Shown piece by piece: positions 1-14,194 of a stretch of 64,000 nucleotides of DNA. The notes under the pieces are model-generated. The model was not told the DNA's origin. It was given only the letters and a program-made list of their open reading frames with translations, and did not search any database. Position numbers and translations under genes: made by a program. The stretch is from Poecilobothrus nobilitatus (lineage: Eukaryota > Arthropoda > Insecta > Diptera > Dolichopodidae), in the NCBI GenBank assembly GCA_947095535.1, contig OX352773.1, positions 3,162,001 through 3,226,000 of the forward strand, written 5' to 3'. Positions within the stretch are counted from its first letter, which is position 1, and each line of letters begins with the position of its first letter.

Positions 1-3000
1 TTGTTTCAGAGTGATTTTAAACTGAGACAAATAACCCTTCAAGCAAAAATTTTATACAAAACTGTCAATTCTTTCATGAGTCAAATTATGTTCTTCAATT
101 TATTATTATTTTAAATGCAGTTTGACTTTTTAGATCTACGATAACATTCTGGTAAAAATACTTTGCATAAGCTGCCCCAAAATATTACATTAGAAAAGAT
201 ATTATCCTATTTTATTATCCTGCTTATCATAATTTTTTATTATTCTGAGATTATAAATATGAAAAATACTGCATAAAGGTCTAAAGATATATTACATTCT
301 CCGTTAAGAAACTTTGGACTGAGAAAAAAGAAGGTAGAACAAATTATTGTATTAAGTTTAACTCTTTGAAAACTTACCTATAAAAATCTAATACTCTGTT
401 TTATATATTTTTATTTCGTATTAAAAATTTTAGTACTTCGATTTTTTGTGACAACTGTAAATGAAATTTTCTATAGATATGTATGTATTTTTTTTAGGAT
501 GTTCTGCTCTCCTTTAGTTTTCCAAATGAATTGAGTCAAGTTAATTCTACAAAGAAAAAAATAAAACAAAATATTATAAACTGCGAATCTTAGTTTTTCT
601 TGTTGTTTTATTTTTTTTTTTCATATTAATTTGTAGTTGAGATGAATAGGTAATTAAAGTTTTTCAACTTTAAAAGGATAATTGAGAATCAACAAGATTC
701 AAATGTTGATCTGTATTTGTCAGTGCAACAAACAAAAACAACAAATCTAAAGAATTTTTACACACAACCTAAACTTGCTAATTACGAATAATGAAAATAT
801 TTTCTCAGAAATAGGAAAAAATAAATCAATGTTTTCTTTTCAAGAAAGAAAAGGAAAAGGACTATTTGCTATATTTATATATTTATAGATGGATGAATAA
901 TAATTTGATGCATGTTGAAGGTTTCATTTAGGTACCTACTTAATTAAAAGTTTATTACATCAATTTGTTTGTAAAAAGAAAATGAGTATAAAATATTCAT
1001 GTTATCAGTTCATTATCGAAAGTTTTAATTTAAATATTAATTAGATTTTAGTCCCAAAGAAAGTTAAAGAAAAGGGTCTTTAAAGTAACAAAAAAAAAAG
1101 TTTTAATAATTATTTAAGAATTTTATAAAAATACATACATATATTGTGATTTTACTATTGGCATTCTGCAAAAAACCATGTTTAACACCTATAAAAATTA
1201 TAGTGTGTATGAAGTGATTTCTTTAAAAATAAAGGTCCTTAAAAATATATTCAGCGTGGATTTGAGCTTAAAAACGATATATTCTAATACAGATTCATTA
1301 AAATTATTTTTTTTTGTAAAAGATTTAAGGTATATTATTGTGTCTATATGAGAAATTATAGCTTATAGCTAGCTATAAATATATTTCGGAGAAAAAATAG
1401 CACTCGAAAATTACTTAAACATACCGTTATATCGCAATTACATCGCTTAATAATTTTCATTAAAATTTAATTGTGCCTCAAGGATAATATTTTAAGTTAA
1501 ATAATCTGGTATTCACGAAACTGCAAAATCAATTTTAATTTAAATTAAAACTAAATTCTTTAAATAATGAACATTGAAATTTCATGAAGGTAAACACACA
1601 TATATATAGGATGCAATTAATAACTTTTCTTACATACTTATAACAATTCAATTAAATAATTTACAGTTCGATTCATACTTTAGGCAATTATTCATCCATG
1701 GCATATAAAAATAAAAAATAAAAAACATTTAAAATATGGTTGGCTACCAAATGCGTCAGCCATTTCTTCCATATAAATTTCTCAATTATAATTTTTAATT
1801 ATTAATTTGTATTTATTGTTCTACAATAATTTTATTTTACTTATGGGCTAAAATTGCATGTAACATGAAAAGAACAATTTTTAATATTTTATTAAATGTA
1901 AATATTGAAAAAGAAATAAAATATATGTATATGTAACGTTGTAATTGTAAATAAATTAATAAAATGGAAAATTTTTAAAATGATTTCTTAACAAATATTT
2001 CAAACATGCGATCATTTTGGTCAATTTTATATTTTATTTAGTATAAATATCTTAGTATAGTGAACATTTATTTAATTGATTTTTACAATAAACAATATTA
2101 GGACAGATATTTGTGAAAATTTGGCAAATACCTTTCTAATTATATATAAGAATTTGAATACATTTGGCGACGAAACGATTAACCTCTTTAAATGTATTAT
2201 CAACAGTCTATGAATCTAAAAAAAAATTAACCATTTAACATCTTTACAACCTGGTACAAAGCAGTATAAAAAGTAAAAGATTTTTGAGGATGCACATGTC
2301 AAAAAATAATAATGATCTAGCTTTATGCTTTTAAAAGTTGTAAAGGGTTTAAAATTTTGCAAAATCTTAATTTTATATTATATAAACTGCCTAATACCCT
2401 ATAGTTACCATGACGCTTATACCACAACCACAACTACTGCTACGGCTACCAAATACCTTGTAGCGCTACTAGTTATAATAACGTTATTACTGTAGGTATA
2501 GGTGTTAAATAAATTACCTTGCTTACACTGACGGAAAGGTTAAAAATGTATATAAATTCAAATATACATATATAAAATATATATATACAATACATATTCT
2601 GCAAATACAAAATAACTCAAAACAGTGATTTACAAAAGTTTGAAGTTAGTAGTCGTAGCCGTGTTTGTGGTGGTAATGCATATTATTATAACTAGGGCAT
2701 AAATGAGTAAAGTTATACATTTAATAAAATTAGAACAATTTTTTTTTATTTTATTTTAAAATATACTAAAACTTTATAATATAATTACTTATATATAATT
2801 TATATAATTATATTATGATGATATTCATCGGAACCCTTTTATTTTTACCTTTTTAAAATAATCGTAATAGATAAGTTTAAAAATTCGTATAAAATAAAAA
2901 AAAAAATCAAGGATAACTTCTCTTTTTATTAACCTTAATATTTAAAACTTAAACTTAATATTAATAATAAAAAAAATTTTCAAATTTATAAAATTCATTT

Positions 3001-5800
3001 TAAAATATTGCGATTTTTATATTTTGTGAAATTTATAATTTTGTTGCATTTAATTATTATTTTTTGTAAAGATTTATAATAATTTTAAATTATTAAAAAA
3101 AAAAAAAAACAATTATACATTTTCCCACTTACTTTGACAAATTTTAATTAAGGTTAATTAAATTTTAATTATAAAATGTACCACATTTACCACTAAAAAA
3201 TACAAATTAAAATTCAATTGCATGAACAGAATTTCAATATAAAATATAACACATTATTGTAACATTGAGGCAAATTTAAAAAAAAAAAAAAAAGTATGTT
3301 CTCAAGTGGAACTTCGCCAAGTATAAAAAAAAATACACAAATTAATTGAACATAATGCTATTTTAATTAATTAAAACGACTCATAACATTTCGACCATCA
3401 TAAAAAAAAAATATTTGCAATACTAAAATATAAAAAAAATATATAATCCATCTTTTCATTAGTTAAAATTAAGAAATGCGTTTTTTTTTTTTCCTCATTC
3501 AATTATTTATATAGTAAACTTTTCTAAGAATCCTTCGACAAAGTCTCTAAATAAACAGGGATCGTATTTAAGAAATAAAATTTTATTACATTACAAGAGT
3601 AAGTAGGGTGTAAAATTTTTAATAAACGGTAATCATTTATAATTTTTATTTTTTCTTTTTTATAAATGAAAAAAAAAATATAGAAGCAAAAAAATTAAAT
3701 ACTCTAATCCTTCCGGTGTACCCAACCGTATAGGATATAAAGTGGTAAATTTTTGTTTTTATTCATTTCTTATAAAAAATAAAAAACTAAATTAAATCAT
3801 TATTGTAACACTAAAATTATGATGAACTTTTAAATTCAGTTGGGCATATAAATGAAAAATTGCGGACTAACCATTTAATAAATATTAATATAAGGTTTAT
3901 ACGGTTTCTAATATTAATATAAAGTTTATAATGTCAGTGAAATATCTATATTTTTAATAATTTCATTAAAAAAAAGGCCTGCAATTCGAAATTTACCAGT
4001 TTATCATTATCCTGTTTTTTAAAATCCGTTTTTTTTTTAATTTTGGGGAAAAAACGTATATAATCCTAATTTCGACTTCAATTGTAAAATCCCCCCTAAT
4101 TCAGAATGGCACATATATGTACATATATATAAATATTCTGGAAAAGGTGTGTAACCCTGTATTTGAATCGAACTCTAAAATCCCTTCTAATCCTTAATCT
4201 CAGATGTACATAATAAATAATAAATATAATGGAAAATCCTAATTTTAATAAACCTAATTATAAAATCCATCCCAAATTATTGTTATCATATAGCTAACGA
4301 CGGCTTTTGAAAAAAAACTATTAAAAAAGACAGAATTTTAAAAAACAGGATTTTGAAAAAACAGAATTGTTATAAACCGGCTTTCGATACAATCCCTAAA
4401 ATTTTCTGCTTGTACTAATATGTAATTAAAATGCGCGTTAAAATAAATTTGATAGAATGTAAACACAAAATTTTAAAATCTTTTCTAAGCCTCATTCAAA
4501 CTATCCCATCAGAAGAATTTCGAGATTACTATTGTTCGACGTTATCACATTCAATATTTTAAGAATCTTTTTTGTTTTAATTTTACAAACTTTATTTTTA
4601 CTTTAGCAGAATAATTTGCAAAATAAACCAACAAGCGACAGGAAACGATAAAACTATATTCTCACTTATGCATTTTTTACCAACACAAACAAAAAAAAAA
4701 CTTTTTAAATATGCCTGAAAAAATCCATTTACCACAAATTTGTTAAAATTTATATTTAAATTTAATTGAAAACATATTTGCTTTACTAAAATATTGTCCT
4801 TTCATTACAAAACAATTAAAGATTTTAGGTTTTTTCAACAATAAAATATTTTAATAATGATAATATTAAATTTTTCTGTTTTGTTAATTTTCCAAAAAAA
4901 AAATAAACAAATATTTTAACAACTAGATTTTAATTCTGTAATTCTGACATTCGTTTAAATTTTTATAGTCGAATTATTTAAAAATCTAAAATAATAACAT
5001 ATTAGGAGTAGTTAAATTTATAACAGTAAACCAATAGCTGGATTTAATCGTTTCTAAATAATAATTTAAAAATGTTTGCAATTTAATTAGATTTTATCTT
5101 ATTATTATTAAAATATATTTAATATGAAAAACAACAGATGTTGATGTTATAGCTTAATGTATAGATTTCATTTCATCTACAACTATTAGGTGAAAATTAA
5201 AATTTTGGTTCAGCAGATTTCAACACATTAGCAGCAAAGTATTTCTTTTTAAGAGAGGAACCATATGCAAACAGCGAAACCACCAAAAATTCTAAAATAA
5301 TAAATCAGAGGTATTTAAAATTAACTATAATATGCATAACAGTGCCTCAGAAATTAAAGATTGAAGTATAATATGAACGATTATTAAAAGTATCTTAAAG
5401 AATATTAAAACAAATTTTGTTTTTTTAATTTAAAAAGTAAACACAAATAAATTCTTTTACGAAATGTCATAATAGTTTTAAACGTTTTTGATAGTCACCG
5501 TCTTATTTAATTTATTTCCCTAGCTTAAAAATAATTTCCACACTACAAATCCTGTGTTGTTTATGATAATCCCCCTTTAATTTTACAAAATGGGCTGTAG
5601 TATTTGAGAGTAATGTCTGTATTTGTCGTGTTTTATGTTGCTCCTTTATCGCATCAATAATTATGGCAGGTAAGGCAGGTATTCAATAATTGTGTATGTG
5701 ATTCATAATGACTAGTTATTGTAAAAGGAGCAAGTTGGCGGTGGTTATTTTTTAAATAACTTTCCATTTTTGAGTAGTGTATGTCAAATTCTAAAAAACT
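1..5800. other. AT-rich noncoding DNA, no gene seen
   Basis: No open frame of any substance and no protein-like translation was seen on either strand. The sequence is dominated by A/T runs and TA-rich stretches. A GC-richer patch near 2400-2700 holds CTAC/ACC-type short motifs, but I could not show that it is an element. Confidence 0.6.
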
Positions 5801-5801
5801 T

Positions 5802-5886
5802 ACTACCCTTACAAGATTTGAACTGGCACTGTCTCAGATAATATTATGTGCTATATGTGCTTCACCACTCGGTCACTAAGGACCCT
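5802..5886 (-). repeat. Decayed tRNA-derived sequence (Ser/Leu-like head)
   Basis: On the minus strand an A-box-like TGACCGAGTGG (5865-5875) is followed at normal spacing by a B-box-like AGTTCAAATCT (5814-5824), with a longer spacer than in a class I tRNA. The acceptor arms pair at only about four of seven positions, so it is not a working tRNA. It looks like a SINE head or tRNA pseudogene; the B-box changes are the C-to-T and G-to-A kind expected from CpG decay. Confidence 0.5.
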
Positions 5887-5889
5887 AGT

Positions 5890-7585
5890 ATTATGGATAC
5901 AACATACTTATTTGTATAGTAGTCTAGGAAAGCTACTTTAAATATAGGTATGCACGAATATTACGTAATTATAATCCTTATTAACGCCATTATAAATATA
6001 ATCTTCAATATATGCAAAAAATTCTAAGAACCAATAAAAGGACAACAATTTTCAATACTTTTTAAATTTCTTTTTATTAAAAATTGAAAATATACATATT
6101 TTTTTTTTTTTCCGATTTTTAGAAGCTGAACGAAAAATATTTATTTTTAATTGAAAACTTTTATGAGAATAAAACCTATAGAAATAAAAAAGATAAAATA
6201 TTCTTCTTTATGTGAATTGGATCTGAAATGTTTTATAGAATTAATTTTAAAACTAAAACACAAGCAAAGAAATACCAAAATAAATTTATATTAAAATTCA
6301 TGAAAAAACATTATGTTATCTCTTTCTAATTTTATTGTTCTGTTTTAGTGTTATATTTATTCTTTTTCAATTTTGTAAAATATAAAAAAAAAAATGTATT
6401 TTCATCTTCTGTATTTGAAATCGTTTAAAAAAACCTCCACAGATTCATCTACATTTTAAAAAGTTTCCCATTTATAGTTACATATATACATATATGTATC
6501 TATAATATTTTACCAAAAGGATTTCTATCGGATCTGGTATGTTTTTGTTGCTAAAGTTTTCAAACTGGTAAAAAATTTTAAAGGAGATAAAATAGTTGAT
6601 TGAACTATGCTAACCATAGCGAAACTGTAGAGTAAAACAAATTTGTACAATATTAGTAAGTATATGTATCTAGAGATAGATTGGCAATAGCAATTATTGA
6701 AAGATATCATTTTTTATGCTATATTATGTTAAACAGATCAGATACACTGGTATTTTAAGTGATCTATGATTATAGTTGAAATATTTATAGAAGATAAAAT
6801 ATATTACATTATATATTATTTCGATAAGTGCTGTTTTTAGCTGAATTTACAAAATTCAAATTTTTATTAAAAGAGATTTTAAAATAAAAATAAAAAAAGC
6901 TGTTGTAAGGTCCTTGAAAATTTCTTTATCTATTTTTAAATTTAAAATAGATATTATATTTGTAGTAAATCGTCTATACATAAATTTAATTTAACATAAA
7001 AAAAAATAAAGATATTTTAATCTTAATTCCATTTCATTATAAATGAAAATACAAAAGAGTAAAGAGAGTTAAAAGAGTCAAGATAAATATTTTACATTGA
7101 CTAAAGATTAATTTGGACTGAGATTTAAAATTTCATTTAATTCATTTAATAATAATAAAATATAATATTATATAAAATATTATATAAAATAGAGGACTGC
7201 AATTAAAAATTTCAAAAACAATACATATAATATATCCAATTGCCAACTAATAATATTTTTTAAATGAATTGTAGCCAATGCCTATTTTAATTTCATTTAA
7301 AGATTAAAATTTACAGGAATTTACAGGAAAATTATAGGACCTTGCAAAATACATATTTTGCTTTATTTACAAAAGTTTATTTGGCTTTGTTTATAATCTT
7401 TTGATACTCTCTTATATATACTTACCTTAATTTTCCCTTATATACTTTAGCAACACAGTGAAAATTTTTATTATTCGTAGGTTAATATGAAAATGAGTTC
7501 TATCACAATAATAGAACTTTCGATAGAGAGATGGAATTTTTGACAGATTGTGAATAGCAGTCTAGTAAAACTTGAAAAATTAATA
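5890..7585. other. AT-rich noncoding DNA, nothing recognised
   Basis: Contains only short chance open frames, TA-rich runs such as 7165-7190, and homopolymers. Confidence 0.6.
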
Positions 7586-7589
7586 TTAA

Positions 7590-8362
7590 AAGGTAATCCT
7601 ACAAAATTCCAATTCTCAAAATTCAAAAGCCACGAAATTCAAACATTTTTTTATTTTCAGAAATCCAAAAAATTCAAAAAGCATATAATCCAAACATAGC
7701 ATTAGCCAAATAACACATAATTCAATCACTGGTAATCCAAACACCACATAATCCAAACATAACAGAATCTTAACTTACATATATCCAAATGTGAGACTGC
7801 GTTTTAAAGATGATAGCGCCCACTATTTTCAATGCTGTGTAATTGAAATATGTATGTACAAAAATAATTATTCGGCACGTTATAGTTGATTACAAAATCA
7901 CGATTATAGGCCTTTTACAGAATAATTTATGAGGTTTAGGCGAGTTTTTATAGATGGCTATAAAATCAGGATTTCAATAATTTGTTTATCGGAGGTTTGG
8001 GGCGGCAGCCTCAACTATTTTCAAATCTTTGTAGTTCAGATATGTATGTAAGAAAAAATAAGTAGGAGGGATTTTAGAGTTTGTTACAAAATCTGCATGC
8101 CAATAATTTGTTTAACGGCAGCCTCCACTATTTTAAATACCTTGTTGTGGTAATATATATATTAAATAAATACTGTTTAATTTTGTTTATTCAATTAATT
8201 TAATATGAAATGTGGAATATTGTAGAAAAAAACGCAGCTATTAAAAACAGCCGGAGATTGTGATTGGGTTTTTGCCTTGTTTGGATTTTGTGGTGCTTGT
8301 ATTTTGTTTTTTGGATTTGGAGTTTTTGGATTTTGTGAGTTGGAATTTTGTAGGGAAACCAT
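7590..8362. mobile_element. Fold-back type element with repeated AATCCAAA motifs
   Basis: The left arm begins with CCTACAAAATTCCAA near 7597 and the reverse complement of the right arm begins with the same word near 8352. Both arms then run on as loose repeats of AAAATCCAAA/AAATTCAAA, about 100-150 bases each, in opposite orientation. The middle holds two related stretches that include 'GGCAGCCTC' (about 8001 and 8105). This is the layout of a fold-back or MITE-like DNA element whose arms are made of short tandem units. No coding capacity; no target duplication was found, so the ends are approximate. Confidence 0.55.
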
Positions 8363-8489
8363 ATGAAAATATTTACACCGCAGCATCATTTGCAATTTGT
8401 TGAAATTTATTTCCAAAATCGGTGTACTCTGATATATTTCTAAAATTAAAAATTTTATTCAGTTTTCAATGTCATTTCTGGTTAAATGG

Positions 8490-8745
8490 TTACATTAACA
8501 AACAAAATTGTTAAAAATAGGGTGACAATAATATCTACAGTTTCTAATAAATCCTGGAAAATGTACTGCTTGGTGTGGTTTACATTTGATTGTCAATGCT
8601 AATCATTTCAGATCCTTTAACAAACAAAATTACTGAATATAGAGTGACAATAAGCTCCGCAGGTTTTAATACACCCTGGAAAATGTACTATTGTTTGGTG
8701 TGGTTTACATCAATATTACTATCAATGGTAATCATTACAAATCCG
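8490..8745. repeat. Diverged tandem duplication, period about 124 bp
   Basis: Two successive units share AACAAACAAAATT, GTGACAATAA, CCTGGAAAATGTACT and TTGGTGTGGTTTACAT in the same order. Unit 1 starts near 8498 and unit 2 near 8621. No coding sense was recognised. Confidence 0.7.
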
Positions 8746-8749
8746 TGAT

Positions 8750-9300
8750 AAATGATTATTTATTTCCAATTTTGCTCAGATCGATCTAGAAAAGTTTTTA
8801 TTTATTCACCAAGATAATAAACTACCTGCCAATTTACAGTGACCCAAACAAATTAATTTATTGAAAAACAAAATTCCATTACAACATTATTTCAAGAAAT
8901 GGTTCAGACCATTGTCGTCCAAGATATTGTGACTTAATGCATTGAATTATTTTCTATCGAAATATGCACAAGTCACTGGTTTATGTTCACACAATTCAAT
9001 AAATGATGCTTTAAAAATCAACATAACTCTTGTTATTCCGAAAACAACGTTACATTTACCTGAAAAAGCTGTTCAAAATTGGATTAATCGAATGAGATAT
9101 ATTCGGTTCTTGTAGAAAAAAAACTTTCCGGTCAATGATTTGCGTTCCAAATTTTTAAATTAACTAAGTTTTTTGATGCAAAACACATAATAGATGCCAA
9201 ATTCTACTCAACACATCTTTGAAATACTACGTTTTCGATCTTTTATCGGGATCTTTTATTGGGAAACTCAACCTTCGTTTAATAACATTCCAAAATTTTA
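8750..9300. other. GC-richer patch of unknown origin
   Basis: Composition is less extreme than the surroundings and short protein-like stretches occur in the plus frames (for example around 9000-9110), but they are broken by stops and I do not recognise a family. It may be an old transposon relic. Confidence 0.3.
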
Positions 9301-11640
9301 ATATAAACATATATTTTTTAATAAAAGAAAATTATTAATAAAAGTTAAAAGGTTAAAAATCTCACTATCGTTTTTTTTTTTTTTTTTGCGCTTCGAATAC
9401 TTTCCTTTACTGAATATCAAAGAAATCCAAAATAATAAAATAAATAAAAACAAAAAAACGAAATACGATGAAAATCAAAAATAAATTTTAATAGAAAATT
9501 AAAAGTTTTTTTTAGCTATCACCCTTCAGCATAACTCACAAAATCTCTTCCTACGTAAATTTTGAGTAAAGAAACATAAAAATTAAAAAAGGCAAAATGA
9601 AAACAAAAAAAAAAAAATTTCATTAAAAAATGTGAAATGAATTTTTCATAAATAAGAATACGTGCGTAAAATATGTCATCCTATTGATGTGTGTAAAACG
9701 ATATATTATTAGAGAATGAGTAATAACTGCAATGTCGGTTGTAATTTAAAATTGTGATTAAACTTTTCGACTTCCTATATTTGGAAAAAAAAAAAAAATT
9801 CTCTTTTATTAAAAATTGTCAATATTTCAAAGTTATTGTGTTTTTGTTTTTGTTTTTTTTTTTGATTAGAACAACCGTTTTAAAATGGTTGCCCTCTGTA
9901 TTACACTAAAGAAATGAATCTAGAAAATCTAAAAAGAATGTTTATTGATGTTTTATTTTATGGCAAAAGAATTAAGAGAAACATTGTAATTCCATTTCTT
10001 TTATAAATACTATATACAATTTATGATAATGGGCATGTTTTTTAATATTTTCATTGTATATAGGCGAATCCTATACTATCTAAAATTGTTGATATAATCG
10101 TGTTACAACATATAATGAAGTTATCTTTATCTATTTATAGCAGACTTTCTTTTATTTTATCCTTGTTGTTGGGGAGAAGGACTATCAATCCTTTTATTTT
10201 CTTCAATTACTTTTTTTTTTTTTTTTTAAATTAATTTTAAGCTTTTTATATAGAATCTACCTGTTATATTTATTTTATACATATATTAAACAACGCTGCT
10301 TCTATTCAAATTAAGCTACTTTAAATTGTATATTAAAAACGGTACGGCACTACAAAATCCGGTTTAGTTGTTTCCATTGTTATTTATAAAAGTTATGTTG
10401 TAATGGGATGTTATAACATACATATTAATATATAATACTATTATGTATAAGTAAACGCGAAATAAATTTTATGTTGCCAATATGATTTTTTGTTTTTTTT
10501 TTTTTTTCTATTTTTGATATATTAGTAAATTTTATGAAACACTCATAATTCATAAAATATTTGATGTGGAACAAATTCATTGACTTCATTTTATTACAAA
10601 AAAAAAAAAAAAAAAAAAAAACACTGTGGAACAAAGATGAAAATTGAATAGCGCAAAATATGAAAAAAAAAAAAAATGAACTGATAAAGAAAACAAAAAT
10701 TAAAAAAATAAATGAAAATTGAAAAATTTATACTCTTATCAACACTTTGCAATATGAGACTTATTTTTTTTTTTTTTATTATTTATAACCTTAAATGTTT
10801 TACTGAACCAATTCTAAAATTGTTTCACTTCTATTATTGTAATTTGTAATTTTTTTTTTTCTGACTCAAAGTCATTTATTAAAATGGTCTACTAAATAAA
10901 AAAGTAATTCATAGTAGTATTTGACCTTTTCTTTTGTCCTTTAAGTTGACATTTTTTAATAAAACAAAAAATATAAGTTTTTTGATTGTTTAATTCTTTG
11001 CAACTATAAATATATGAAATTTGTCACTGGATTTTAGTGCAAAGAGTTTCTGTTCTTAGTTTAGTTGAGTTTCTTAGTTCAATTTTTGCGCATGCTTTGT
11101 ATTTTGAAAGTATTTTCTATCAGAAAACATCCATATTAAGTTGCTCACAAATCTTACAGTACAAATATGTAATATTTTCTTATAAAGCTGCTCTTTATTT
11201 TTTTATCTTATGACTTTATAAATGGTCTCTGTGTTTTAATTGTTGTAAATAACGGAAAAACAAAATGGTTAATTATAAACTTAAAAAATTATAAAGATTT
11301 TCATAGGAAAACTAACGATTATTAGTTTTCTTAAAATATAAAACCTATTTAAATTGATAACATGTTGCGACATCTATAAGTTAAATCAGAAAACTGAAAT
11401 TAATAGAAAATATCATGTGGAAATTCATTAAATTAACAAAATTAATATTAGTAAATTACTAAAGAACTAAGTAAGTACGAGTAAGTAATTTATAAACTAT
11501 ATAATAAAACTGTTTATGGGTGATTAGGTTAATAGATTTCATGAAAGTTGTGAGTTTCATTAAATTATCACCCCATATGCTTTGCAAATACTAGAAATAT
11601 CATTTTGTATCTTTTACAGAAGTTGTCAATTGGATCAAAT
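9300..11640. other. AT-rich low-complexity DNA
   Basis: Homopolymer-rich, with a 24-base poly(A) at 10598-10621. Nothing coding was seen. Confidence 0.6.
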
Positions 11641-11649
11641 GCTTAAAAC

Positions 11650-11718
11650 TTAGCTTGAACTCTAACACTTTTTCAAACAAAAACTATAACATTTGAAATC
11701 GATATTTTTGTTTGAAAA
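11650..11718. repeat. Hairpin repeat, related to sequence near 43.1 kb
   Basis: TTTTCAAACAAAAA (11670-11683) has a perfect reverse complement at 11705-11718, a 14-bp stem with a 21-base loop. The sequence just before it (AGCTTGAACTC...) closely matches 43112-43147, which suggests a dispersed repeat family. Confidence 0.55.
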
Positions 11719-11719
11719 A

Positions 11720-13960
11720 ATAAAATTTAAAATTCATATATGTATATATATGTATTCATATAATGTATTCGAACGATTATCTATAGAAAAAATATAATAA
11801 GGAATGGACGGTACAAAAAACATTTTGAAATTTTGAAATTTTATCAAAATTTTATTTTATCTAAGTGACAAACTAAACAACCCTATCATTTGTTTTTCTA
11901 ACATTTCCCTTTTTTTTTTTTTTGATTTAGCGTTTTGCTAAATTATTATTTTTTTTTTTTTTATTCTGACAATGACCACGACTGAAAGTTTTTTTAATAA
12001 AAAAAAAAAACCAAGAGTTAATACTTGGTTATACTAAAAATTTTATTATTTGAGAATTAAAATTTTTGTCAAAAAGTATAGAAATTTTTCTTTAAGTTTA
12101 CAAAATAGTTTAAATTAACTCGCTGATTATTATTATTTATAAAATAAAAAAAAAAAAGGATTTAATAATCCTTGATAATTTCAATAAATTCTTCAAATAA
12201 TTAAATACTATGTAAATTCTTCAATATACGTATATATCTACATAAAAAATATAAAAAAAAAAACATTAATAAAATATGTTAAATAAAATATTAACTAAAA
12301 ATTTTATTTTTCAATAATATTTCAGTTTATAATATTTGAAAACTTTTCCATAACTTAAAAAATTCCCATGACGGAATTTTGAAATCTTTCAGCTAAATAA
12401 ATCCTTTTTTTTACTTATTTGAATTTGATGTAAAAAAAAAATTAAAATTGGTTTTTAATAAAAGGATATGTCTATCCATTTTGTTTTACTATTATATTTT
12501 AGCTTTTTTTTTTTTTTTTGTAAGTTGCCATTTATCTGACAATGACTTGATTTAGTATTAAACCAAAAAATTTAACATCTTTTATAATAAGTGATTAAGT
12601 GAACAGAAAAATTTAATTAAAAATCATTCCAGTAAATCATGTTGCACTTCAACAAAAAGTGTCGATTTATTAAAAAAATATTGTTTTATTTCTATATGAA
12701 TCTTTAATAAATAATTCTTTTATTTTTAAATCCTTAGTGATTTACGTACACTAGTATACTACGAAAAATTATTTTAACAGAAGACATTATATTTTATGTT
12801 AAAACACTTTAGTCAAGAAATTTATAATCATTTTGTTTTTAACAATTTTCACGCTACCGTTATTATGATAACTGCAAAATAAATTTTTTTTCTTTTAATT
12901 TTCTTTCCAAAGAGAAATGTAATTTGAAAGGTCAAAATTTAGAGGCTTTAAATTTTGTTTTAATGTGAAATTAGTAAAATAACCTCGCTTGAAGTCATAA
13001 ACTTTTAATAAAAAAAAAAAACAAAAAAGCAAAAAAACAAAAAAACCAAAATAAAAAAGCAAAAGAATAATTTTTATTTAATCTTTTAATTCACAGTGAA
13101 AAAATAAGAAAATTAGGTTTTTTCCTGACTCACAATAGAAAAGTTCAAGAAATAAAATTCATAATAAATAAAAAAAAAAAAGTCGAAAATTAATCAACTC
13201 TTATAAAATATATATTTTTATAAAATGATCCTTCAGAAGATTTTTTTTTTTTGTGGAAAATACTAAAAAATGTTTTTATTGTACTTGTAATTATTTTCAT
13301 TTTAATTTTTTGATTGTTTTTTTTTTTTTTTTTTTTTTTTTGCGAGAAAATTAAATAACAATAAAAAAAGTACTTAAGTTTATTCTTTATAATAGCACTG
13401 TTTTTTTTTTTGCGTTTTATTCCATTCTTTTGTCCTAAATCAATTTCTTACTGTTCATCGATTCGATTCAATTCAATGCAATCGGGTTGAAGAAATTTTT
13501 TTTTTTCTAATATTGAGAAAAAAATTTTAAATTTTGAAAATAATAAATTTTGAAGTGAAAAAGAAAAATTGTATTCTTCATTGACTTTAAGTTTTTCTTA
13601 AGTAAAATAAAAGTAGAATTCCAAAGATTTTAAAAAAATATTTGCTAAAAGTATTATAAAAATTGTTGGTTTTTAATTGAATGGGAATTTTATTGGCTAT
13701 TAATTTTTAGGTACATAATAATATAATAAAATAAAAATATTTTAATTTTTGAAAGGAAATAAATTTTATAACTTAAATGTACAATATAATTTAAAGTTGA
13801 CGTTTTTATGTTTAATAAAAAGTAGACTGATAAAGAACCATAAAAAAAAAATTGACTTGTGGAGTAACGAGTATACTGTGAAAATTTGAAAAATCCTAAG
13901 TGATCCTAAGAACCTAAGTTCTATTCTCCTATTACTATGCGTGTTATAGATTTTATCTTC
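11720..13960. other. AT-rich low-complexity DNA
   Basis: Dense homopolymers, including a 25-base poly(T) at 13317-13341, and simple A-rich repeats around 13010-13065. No gene seen. Confidence 0.6.
13317..13341. repeat. 25-base poly(T) run
   Basis: One of the longest homopolymers in the window. No adjacent element head was found, so it is not assigned to a retroposon. Confidence 0.9.
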
Positions 13961-13964
13961 ACTT

Positions 13965-14190
13965 ATAATATTTCTGTCAGTCTGACTGCCCCTCTAAGAA
14001 ATCAATATAATCTGTACTGATAATTCTCATATCTCACATCTTGGTGTAAAATTTCGCAGTTTTTGAGTATGTATCCTGGAGACTCTACTTCTTTTTGACA
14101 GAATCTGCATGTACGAATATTCTCTATTACTTTAAGTTATTTCTTTAAGTGTCCTGGAACATGCATGCGCTTTTTTAATATTGTAAATAG
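13965..14190 (-). pseudogene. LINE ORF2 C-terminal relic with zinc-knuckle-like motif
   Basis: The minus-strand frame starting at about 14116 reads RTCRFCQKEVESPGYILKNC, then about 17 more residues, then a stop, after which the same frame continues with protein-like sequence. The C-x2-C ... C spacing with a Tyr where a His is expected resembles the Cys/His cluster at the C-terminus of many insect non-LTR reverse transcriptases. Upstream, another frame reads GHLKK just before it, as in that domain. This is inferred from motif pattern only; the rest of the element is missing. Confidence 0.6.
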
Positions 14191-14194
14191 TAAT

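Noticed and set aside
2395..2700. Possible inverted repeat of CTAC/ACC-rich patches
   Set aside because: The two patches share only short triplet-like words; no continuous complementary arm could be aligned.
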